DNA from: Streptomyces noursei ATCC 11455
GTDB lineage: Bacteria > Actinomycetota > Actinomycetes > Streptomycetales > Streptomycetaceae
Length of the DNA stretch: 64,000 nucleotides
Direction: 5' to 3'
Assembly: GCF_001704275.1 (NCBI RefSeq)
Contig: NZ_CP011533.1
Location: 5,828,001-5,892,000 of the forward strand
The notes under the pieces were generated by a model. It had not been told where the DNA came from, searched no databases, and saw only the letters and a list, made by a program, of their open reading frames with translations. The stretch's first letter is position 1; the number at the start of each line of letters is the position of its first letter. Below are positions 58,071-64,000 of this stretch, one piece after another. A program made the translations under genes and the position numbers.

Positions 58071-59105
58071 GTGACGGACGGGGTGGCCGCGGAGCCGCTG
58101 ATCGAGCTGGCCGGCGTCGAGAAGGTCTTCACCGTCCGCCGCCGGGCGGGCCGGCTGCGCCGCACCCGGCACGAGGTGCGAGCCGTCGACGGCCTCACCT
58201 TCCAGGTGCCGCGCGGCGAGATGGTCGGGTACATCGGCCCCAACGGCGCCGGGAAGTCCACCACCATCAAGATGCTGACCGGCATCCTGGTGCCCAGCGG
58301 CGGCCGGCTGCGGGTCGCCGGCATCGACCCCCATCGGGAACGCACCCGCCTCGCCCGCCGCATCGGCGTGGTCTTCGGGCAGCGCACCACCCTGTGGTGG
58401 GACCTGCCGCTGAAGGACTCCTACGAGCTGGTCCGCCGGATGTACCGGGTCCCTCCCGCCGCCTTCCGCGCCAACCTCGACCGCTGCATCGAACTCCTCG
58501 ACCTGGCACCGCTGTTGGACGTCCCGGTCCGTCAGCTCTCGCTCGGCCAGCGGATGCGCGGCGACATCGCCGCGGCGCTGCTGCACGACCCCGACGTGCT
58601 CTACCTCGACGAGCCGACCATCGGTCTGGACGTCGTCAGCAAGGCCAAGGTCCGCTCGTTCCTGCGCGAGACCAACGCCGAGCGGGGCACCACGGTCCTG
58701 CTCACCACCCACGACCTCACCGACATCGAGCAGTTGTGCCGCCGGGTGATGGTCATCGACCACGGCCGGCTGGTCTTTGACGGGGACCTGGCCGGGCTGC
58801 GCGCCGCCGCCGACGGCGAGCGCACCCTGGTGGTGGACCTGGCCGAGGAACTCCCGCCGATCGAGGGCGTTCCCGGGGCCCGCACGGTGAAGGTGGAGGG
58901 CCCGCGGCAGTGGCTGGCGTTCCCGGCCGAGCGGAGCGCGGCACCCCTGGTGACCGCGATCGCGGCGCGCTATCCGCTGGTGGACCTGGCGGTTCGCGAA
59001 CCGGACATCGAGGCCCTGATCGCCGAGTTGTACGCGGGCGGGGGCGCCGCCCGCCGCGACCCGGGCGGGGCGGCCCCGGTGGCGCCCGACCCGTCTCGCC
59101 CCTGA
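58071..59105 (+). CDS. ABC-2 family exporter, ATP-binding protein
   Basis: The 344-residue ATPase drives the two permeases upstream. It shows Walker A IGPNGAGKSTT, Q-loop VVFGQRTTLWWDLPL, signature LSLGQRMRGDIAAALLHDP, Walker B VLYLDEPTIGLDV and switch LLTTHDLTDI. A C-terminal extension of about 90 residues follows the ATPase domain. The order permease, permease, ATPase is conserved in DUF990-type systems. The GTG at 58071 follows GGGAAAGGGAG. No substrate is indicated. Confidence 0.92.
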   Translation: MTDGVAAEPLIELAGVEKVFTVRRRAGRLRRTRHEVRAVDGLTFQVPRGEMVGYIGPNGAGKSTTIKMLTGILVPSGGRLRVAGIDPHRERTRLARRIGVVFGQRTTLWWDLPLKDSYELVRRMYRVPPAAFRANLDRCIELLDLAPLLDVPVRQLSLGQRMRGDIAAALLHDPDVLYLDEPTIGLDVVSKAKVRSFLRETNAERGTTVLLTTHDLTDIEQLCRRVMVIDHGRLVFDGDLAGLRAAADGERTLVVDLAEELPPIEGVPGARTVKVEGPRQWLAFPAERSAAPLVTAIAARYPLVDLAVREPDIEALIAELYAGGGAARRDPGGAAPVAPDPSRP

Positions 59106-59133
59106 TTCACCGGGCAGGCCCTAATCTGTCCGT

Positions 59134-59844
59134 ATGACTGACGAACGGCTCCCTCAGCTTCGTGCTTCCGACGCCGACCGCGACCGGGTAGTCGAGATCC
59201 TGCGGGACGCCCTCGCCGAGGGCCGGCTGGACATGGCGGAGTTCGACGAGCGGTTCGACGCCACCCACCAGGCCCGTACGTACGGGGAGCTGGAGAAGAT
59301 CACCGCCGACCTGCCGGTGGCCGCAGCGCCCGCGCAACCGCTGTCGCTCCGCAAGGAACCGGCGCCCGGCGGAGCGGTGACGGTCTGGTCCGAGCGGATC
59401 CGCGAGGACGCCAAGGGCTCCACGACGGGCATCGCGGTCATGGGTGGCTTCGAGCGCAAGGGCCGGTGGACGATCGGGCGCCGGTTCACCGCGCTGTGCC
59501 TGATGGGCGGCGGCGAACTCGACCTGCGCGAGGCCGACTTCGCCGGGCCGGAGGTCCGCATCGACGTCTTCGCGGTGATGGGCGGGGTCAACGTCATCGT
59601 GCCGCCGGGCGTCGAGGTCGAGATCCGCGGCCTGGGCATCATGGGCGGCTTCGACTCCGAGGAGGACGGGATCCCCGGCCACCCCGGGGCGCCCCGGGTG
59701 ATCGTCTCGGGGGTGGCCCTGATGGGCGGCGTCGGGGTGGAGCGCAAGCTGCCCAAGGACGAGGAGCGGCGCCTGAAGGCCGAGCGCAAGGAGGAGCGGC
59801 GGCGGCTGAAGGAGGAGCGCCGGGTGCGCCGCGAACTGGACTGA
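59134..59844 (+). CDS. DUF1707 domain protein with LiaF-like C-terminal region
   Basis: The 236-residue protein begins with the DUF1707 SHOCT-like motif (LRASDADRDRVVEILRDAL, EGRLDMAEFDERFDA). The centre and C terminus hold repeated beta-strand units centred on MGG (AVMGGFERKG, FAVMGGVNVIVPPG, LGIMGGFDSEEDG), similar to LiaF-type membrane stress proteins but without a clear transmembrane segment here. The last 30 residues are basic and coiled-coil like (RRLKAERKEERRRLKEER). The ATG at 59134 gives MTDERLPQLRAS. It lies 28 bases after the ABC ATPase gene. Confidence 0.85.
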   Translation: MTDERLPQLRASDADRDRVVEILRDALAEGRLDMAEFDERFDATHQARTYGELEKITADLPVAAAPAQPLSLRKEPAPGGAVTVWSERIREDAKGSTTGIAVMGGFERKGRWTIGRRFTALCLMGGGELDLREADFAGPEVRIDVFAVMGGVNVIVPPGVEVEIRGLGIMGGFDSEEDGIPGHPGAPRVIVSGVALMGGVGVERKLPKDEERRLKAERKEERRRLKEERRVRRELD

Positions 59845-59955
59845 CCGGTTTCGCCACACGGCACGGCACGGCGCGCACGGCATGGCACCGCACCGACCCG
59901 GGGCACCGGGTCCACCGGGGCCATCGGGCCCGTCCGCCCGGCCGGTCCGTGGCGG

Positions 59956-61266
59956 TCAGAGCGCGGCGGGCGCGGCCTGCCGGAGCTGGTCGACGTCCAC
60001 CGCGTCGGCCATCGCGCGGTAACCGGCGTCGCTGGGGTGCAGATGGTCGCCCGAGTCGTATGCCGGCAGCAGCCGCAGCGGGTGCGCCGGGTCGCGCAGC
60101 GCCCGGTCGAAGTCGACGACCTCGTCGTAGACGCCGCCGGAGCGGATCAGGCGGTTGACCCGTTCGCGTACCGCGTTGAGCTGGTGGGAGTACCCGCGGT
60201 GCCCACCGAACGGGGTGAGGGTGCTGCCGGTGACCCGCAGCCCGTGGGCGTGCGCCCGCCGCACCACCTCCCGCATGCCCGCGACGACCTTCTCCGGATC
60301 GAGCTGGCGCGGGGTCTTGAACAGGTCGTTGATGCCGATCTCGACCACCACCGCCCTCACCCCCGTACGGGACAGCACATCGCGGTCCAGACGGGAGAGC
60401 AGGCTCGGGCCGTTGGTGGGGGAGAGGCGGTTGCTGTCGGTGAGCAGGCGGTTGCCGCTGATGCCGGTGTTGAGGACGCCGTAGCGGGGAGCGCCCGGCT
60501 CGTCGCGCAGCCGGGCGGCGAGGAAGTCGGTCCAGCGGTGGTTGGCGCCCGGGGTGGAGGTGATGCCGTCGGTGATCGAGTCGCCGACCGCCACCACCGC
60601 GCCGCGCGCCCGGGTGCTCAGCACGTCCACGCCGGTCAGATAGCGCCAGTAGGGGCTCTGCTCGGTGTAGGCGGTGCCGGGGGCGTCCTCGGTGTGGTCG
60701 CCGCGCGCCAGATAGGACGTCTGGCGGGCGTAGGGGTGGTAGGTCGCCGGTCCCGAGGGGGCCGGGGAGTACATGGTGACCAGCAGGTCGGCGTTGCCGG
60801 GCACGGCCAGCCGGACCGGGTCGCTGGTGATCTCGCCGCCGACCGGGATGGTCACCGACGGCTTGCCGTCGAAGGTGAGCCGGCGCATGCTCCCGGCCGC
60901 CGCCATCGGGCTGCCGCTGCCGGCCGACAGGGCGAGCGAGGCATGGCTGAACGGCAGCGGGCGGGTGCCGTAGAGGTTGGACAGCCGGATCCGGGCACCG
61001 GACCCGCCGACGCTGGTGTGGACGACGTTCCTGATCGACATCTGCGCGTAGCCGTCCTGGGTGCCGGGCTCGGCCGCGGCCACGGCCGCCGACCAGGTGC
61101 CGACCCACTGGCCGGAAACCGCCGGTGCGGCCGAGGTCTGCGGCTCGCTCGGGGCGCCGCCTCGGATGCCGGGGGTGCCGTCGAAGCCGACGAATATCGC
61201 CGCCGAGATCAGCACCACCACTGCCACCAGGCCGGCGAGCAGGGTGTAACCCACACGTCTGGTCAT
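59956..61266 (-). CDS. Secreted or anchored SGNH/GDSL hydrolase
   Basis: The 436-residue protein has an N-terminal membrane anchor or signal (about 6-29, VGYTLLAGLVAVVVLISAAIF) and a beta-rich region up to about 195. An SGNH hydrolase domain follows: GDSITDG with the nucleophile Ser, NTGISGNRLL, IGINDLF and the catalytic DHLHPSDAGY. The domain is found in extracellular esterases, lipases and carbohydrate deacylases. The start at 61266 fixes the signal sequence MTRRVGYT; upstream in-frame residues belong to antisense noise. It is divergent from the DUF445 gene. Confidence 0.9.
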   Translation of the reverse strand: MTRRVGYTLLAGLVAVVVLISAAIFVGFDGTPGIRGGAPSEPQTSAAPAVSGQWVGTWSAAVAAAEPGTQDGYAQMSIRNVVHTSVGGSGARIRLSNLYGTRPLPFSHASLALSAGSGSPMAAAGSMRRLTFDGKPSVTIPVGGEITSDPVRLAVPGNADLLVTMYSPAPSGPATYHPYARQTSYLARGDHTEDAPGTAYTEQSPYWRYLTGVDVLSTRARGAVVAVGDSITDGITSTPGANHRWTDFLAARLRDEPGAPRYGVLNTGISGNRLLTDSNRLSPTNGPSLLSRLDRDVLSRTGVRAVVVEIGINDLFKTPRQLDPEKVVAGMREVVRRAHAHGLRVTGSTLTPFGGHRGYSHQLNAVRERVNRLIRSGGVYDEVVDFDRALRDPAHPLRLLPAYDSGDHLHPSDAGYRAMADAVDVDQLRQAAPAAL

Positions 61267-61572
61267 GCCGCAGGCGTCTCCTGGGGGCTGGCGGAGCTGC
61301 ACGCTCCGGGCGGACTGGGGGCGGGCGGCGGGCCGAGGACGCCCGGTGAACAGCGGCGCCGTCGCGTTCCGGCCGGTGGTCAATGATCCCACGTACCCCC
61401 CGGAGGCCGCCCGGTGCCCTGCTCCGCATCGGGTGTCCCGGGCGCGGGGAACTCGTGCCGCGTTCCGGGAGTAGGGCACTGTGGGACACATACGGGCGTA
61501 CGGCCGGGTATGGACGGAACTCGACGGCACGGGCGCCGCGGACCCGACGGCGTACGCAGGACGGGGGAGACG
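61267..61572. other. Intergenic region between the SGNH hydrolase and DUF445 genes
   Basis: About 300 bases containing the divergent promoters; no boxes can be assigned with confidence. GGGGGAGA at 61563-61570 is the ribosome binding site for the DUF445 gene. Confidence 0.4.
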
Positions 61573-62946
61573 GTGGGAGTGGTGGAACGGATGGAACGCA
61601 CCCATACGGAGGGGAGCGAGGGGACGCGGACCGCGCAGCCGGTGCCCGCGGCGGGCGGCGCGCCGGGCGGCCGGCCGGCGCCCGGCGGCTTCCGCTACAG
61701 CGCCGCCGACGAGGAGAAGCGGCAGGGCGTCCGCCGGATGAAGGCCCTGGCGACCGGCCTGCTGCTGGCCGTCGCCGCGGTGTACGTCCTGGCGAAGTGG
61801 GCCGGCGCGGCCGGTGCGGGTGGCTGGACCGGCTTCGTGGCGGCGGCCGCGGAGGCCGGCATGGTCGGCGCGCTGGCCGACTGGTTCGCGGTCACCGCGC
61901 TGTTCAAGCGGCCGATGGGTCTGCCGATCCCGCACACCGCGATCATCCCCACCAAGAAGGACCAACTCGGGCGCAGCCTGGGCGACTTCGTGGGGGAGAA
62001 CTTCCTCTCCGGCGAGGTGATCCGCCGCCGGCTGCGGTCGGTCGGCATCGCCGCCCGGCTCGGCCACTGGCTCGCCGAGCCGCGGAACGCCGACCGGGTC
62101 ACCGCCGAGCTGTCCACCGCGCTGCGCGGCGCGCTGACCGTGCTGCGCGACTCCGACGTCCAGGCGGTGGTCGGCGAGGCCATCACCCGGCGCGCCGACG
62201 CCCAGGAGATCGCGCCCGGCATCGGCTCCCTGCTGGAGAAGATCGTCGCCGAGGGCGGCCACACCCGGGTGGTCGACCTGGTCTGCGCCCGCGCCCACGA
62301 CTGGCTGGTCGACCACGGGGATTCGGTGGTCGCCGCGGTCTCCGGCGGCGCCCCCGGATGGACCCCCCGGTTCGTCGACCGCAAGGTGGGCGACCGGGTC
62401 TACAAGGAGCTCCTCCGCTTCGTCACCGAGATGCGGGACATGCCCGAGCACCCGGCGCGCGGCGCGGTGGACCGCTTCCTGACCGACTTCGCCGCCGACC
62501 TGCGGTCCGACCCGGGCACCCGGGAGAAGGTCGAACGGCTCAAGTCCGAGGTGCTGGGCCGCGGCGAGGTGCAGGACCTGATCGCCTCCGCCTGGGGCGC
62601 GGTCCGCGCGATGATCGTGGCCGCCGCCGAGGACGAGCGCAGCGAACTGCGGCTGCGGGTGCGCGCGGCGCTGCTGTCCCTGGGCGGCCGGCTGGCCGCC
62701 GACGGGCGGCTGCGCGACAAGGTCGACGGCTGGCTGGAGGGCGCCGCCGTCTACGTGGTGACGACGTACCGGAGCGAGATCACCGCCCTGATCACCGAAA
62801 CCGTCGCGAGCTGGGACGCCGAGCACACCTCCCGGAAGATCGAGGCGCACATCGGCCGCGACCTGCAGTTCATCCGCATCAACGGCACGGTCGTGGGCGC
62901 CCTCGCGGGGCTGTGCATCTACAGCGTCTCTCAGGTGTTCGGGTAG
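61573..62946 (+). CDS. DUF445 membrane protein
   Basis: The 457-residue protein has one membrane helix after a disordered N terminus (ALATGLLLAVAAVYVLAKW), a helix-rich region EAGMVGALADWFAVTALFKRPMGLPIPHTAIIP typical of DUF445, and repeated amphipathic helices. It ends with a second hydrophobic stretch (VVGALAGLCIYSVSQVFG). DUF445 proteins are membrane-associated, function unknown. Several starts are in frame (GTG 61573, 61579, 61582; ATG 61591); 61573 is nearest the ribosome binding site. Confidence 0.85.
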   Translation: MGVVERMERTHTEGSEGTRTAQPVPAAGGAPGGRPAPGGFRYSAADEEKRQGVRRMKALATGLLLAVAAVYVLAKWAGAAGAGGWTGFVAAAAEAGMVGALADWFAVTALFKRPMGLPIPHTAIIPTKKDQLGRSLGDFVGENFLSGEVIRRRLRSVGIAARLGHWLAEPRNADRVTAELSTALRGALTVLRDSDVQAVVGEAITRRADAQEIAPGIGSLLEKIVAEGGHTRVVDLVCARAHDWLVDHGDSVVAAVSGGAPGWTPRFVDRKVGDRVYKELLRFVTEMRDMPEHPARGAVDRFLTDFAADLRSDPGTREKVERLKSEVLGRGEVQDLIASAWGAVRAMIVAAAEDERSELRLRVRAALLSLGGRLAADGRLRDKVDGWLEGAAVYVVTTYRSEITALITETVASWDAEHTSRKIEAHIGRDLQFIRINGTVVGALAGLCIYSVSQVFG

Positions 62947-63078
62947 GTCCGCCCCTCCCGTCGCGGGGCGGGAGACGGGTGCGTGGTCGTCGGTCGGTCG
63001 TCGGTCGGTGGTGGGGCTCGGGCGGGGGCCGCCCCGGTGCCTACCCCACCCCGACGACAGGGCCTAGGCTCTTCCCAC

Positions 63079-63336
63079 GTGCGAAACCAGTCCCCCGGCG
63101 GCCCGCCCCCGGGATCCCGAAAGCGCCCCGCGCTGCTCTGGCTGCTGCTGCCGTATGTGCTGTTCCTGGTGGTGCTGCCGCTCGTCAACCGGGTCACCCC
63201 GACCGTCCTCGGCCTGCCGTTCCTCTTCTTCTGGATGTTGCTCGCCACGCTGCTGACCCCGGTGTCGGTGTGGCTGGCACGCCGCGGCGACCACAAGCGG
63301 GGCCGGGACGACGGGCTGACCGGGGGGCGCGCGTGA
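63079..63336 (+). CDS. DUF3311 small membrane protein
   Basis: The 85-residue protein has two hydrophobic segments (ALLWLLLPYVLFLVVLPLV and GLPFLFFWMLLATLLTPVSV) with a basic C-terminal tail. DUF3311 proteins are usually encoded just upstream of sodium:solute symporters and are thought to be part of the same transporter unit. The GTG at 63079 is chosen because the preceding frame is not conserved-looking. Its stop overlaps the next GTG as GTGA. Confidence 0.82.
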   Translation: MRNQSPGGPPPGSRKRPALLWLLLPYVLFLVVLPLVNRVTPTVLGLPFLFFWMLLATLLTPVSVWLARRGDHKRGRDDGLTGGRA

Positions 63337-64000
63337 ACGCCACCGTCGCCACCGCGATCTTCGCCGCGTTCATGGTGCTGACCGTCGTCCTGGGACTGCT
63401 CGCGGTCCGCGGCCGGGGATCCGGCGGCGGCCTCACCGAGTGGTCGGTGGGCGGCCGCAGCCTGGGCACCGTCTTCATCTGGGTGCTGATGGCCGGCGAG
63501 AGCTACACCAGCTTCAGCTACCTCGGCGCGGCCGGCTGGGGCTACAACTTCGGCGCCCCCGTGCTCTACGTCCTGGCCTACATGTCCTGCGGCTACGCCA
63601 TCGGTTACGTCGTCGGCCCGATGCTGTGGGCCTACGCCCGCCGGCACGGCCTGGTCGGCATCACCGACATCGTCGCCCACCGCTACCGCCGGCCGTGGCT
63701 CGGCGCCGCCGTCGCCGTCCTCGCCACCGTCTGCCTGCTGCCCTACATCCAGCTCCAGATCACCGGCATGGGCGTGGTCGTCTCGACCATCTCCTACGGC
63801 ACGATCAGCCTCGACTGGGCCTATTTCATCGGCTTCGCGGTCACCACCGGCTTCGTGGTCGTCAGCGGACTGCGCGGCAGCGCCTGGGTGTCGGTCCTCA
63901 AGGACGTGCTGGTCATCGCCACGCTCGGGTTTCTCGCCGTTTACGTCCCGCTGCACTACTTCGGCGGCTACGGCCCGTTCCTGGACCGGATCGTCGCCGA
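63333..64000 (+). CDS. Sodium:solute symporter family protein (partial, cut at window end)
   Basis: The gene runs off the end of the window, so only about 222 residues are seen. Translation gives a typical SSS start: a first helix (ATAIFAAFMVLTVVLGLLAV), then EWSVGGRSLGTVFIWVLMAGE and SFSYLGAAGWGYNFG, and GYVVGPMLWAYARRHGLVGI. This resembles monocarboxylate-type (MctP/ActP-like) symporters. The GTG at 63333 overlaps the DUF3311 stop (GTGA), so both are in one operon. The substrate is not resolved. Confidence 0.88.
   Translation, partial: MNATVATAIFAAFMVLTVVLGLLAVRGRGSGGGLTEWSVGGRSLGTVFIWVLMAGESYTSFSYLGAAGWGYNFGAPVLYVLAYMSCGYAIGYVVGPMLWAYARRHGLVGITDIVAHRYRRPWLGAAVAVLATVCLLPYIQLQITGMGVVVSTISYGTISLDWAYFIGFAVTTGFVVVSGLRGSAWVSVLKDVLVIATLGFLAVYVPLHYFGGYGPFLDRIVA

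Noticed and set aside
59956..62850. Extended minus-strand frame upstream of the SGNH hydrolase
   Set aside because: The part beyond 61266 is antisense to the DUF445 gene; the signal sequence beginning at 61266 gives a much better start.

Overview
The window is a very GC-rich, gene-dense stretch of actinobacterial chromosome, almost certainly Streptomyces. Signs are the strong G/C bias at third codon positions, many GTG starts and GTGA/ATGA gene overlaps, an SsgA-like sporulation protein, an XRE/DUF397 regulatory pair, a TTA codon in a regulator, DasR-type dre operators at N-acetylglucosamine PTS genes, and a gene order that from memory matches the hppD-ssgG-clpS-cysM-nagE-rph-rdgB region of Streptomyces coelicolor. 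No rRNA, insertion sequence, prophage or CRISPR array was seen. There are two tRNAs: Cys(GCA) and Leu(UAG).

Layout. 1-4500: a xanthine dehydrogenase/CO dehydrogenase-type molybdenum hydroxylase operon, with a long disordered extension on the 2Fe-2S subunit and no glutamate at the usual catalytic position of the large subunit. 5025-10889: tRNA-Cys, an MFS exporter, a DEAD/DEAH helicase, an IclR regulator and a membrane-anchored S16-type protease. 10921-15333 (minus): a small secreted protein and a four-gene osmoprotectant ABC importer. 15400-18667: an Lrp regulator divergent from hppD with a perfect inverted repeat between them, then a GlcD-like FAD oxidase. 18645-21463: a regulatory island (two small genes, an XRE regulator with a TTA codon, DUF397, AraC, VOC protein). 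21475-28760: an unrecognised three-repeat protein, a ribosomal L7/L12 C-terminal-like membrane protein, a flavoprotein disulfide reductase, ssgG, two RDD membrane proteins and a small membrane protein. 29172-34132: a secreted M6 metalloprotease, a conserved small protein, and the NAD salvage genes pncA and pncB.

34353-46221 is a conserved actinobacterial block: clpS, DUF2017, an amino-acid permease, then the protein-bound-sulfide cysteine pathway (Mec-type JAMM protease, CysO sulfur carrier, CysM) with a probable cysteine leader peptide. An MBL hydrolase, rph and rdgB complete the block. The GlcNAc PTS genes nagE2, nagE1 and nagF, with dre sites, sit between the MBL gene and rph. After tRNA-Leu come two tandem HNH endonuclease genes of lower GC that run directly into the tRNA, and a ProP-like transporter. 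49844-64000 holds an exported protein with an orphan histidine kinase, a Bcp peroxiredoxin, DUF3618, a GroES-like protein, a guanidine-III riboswitch with its Gdx exporter, a class A penicillin-binding protein, an ABC-2 exporter operon, a DUF1707 protein, an SGNH hydrolase, DUF445, and DUF3311 followed by a sodium:solute symporter cut by the window end.

Functions are assigned from motifs, gene order and family knowledge. No database search was possible.
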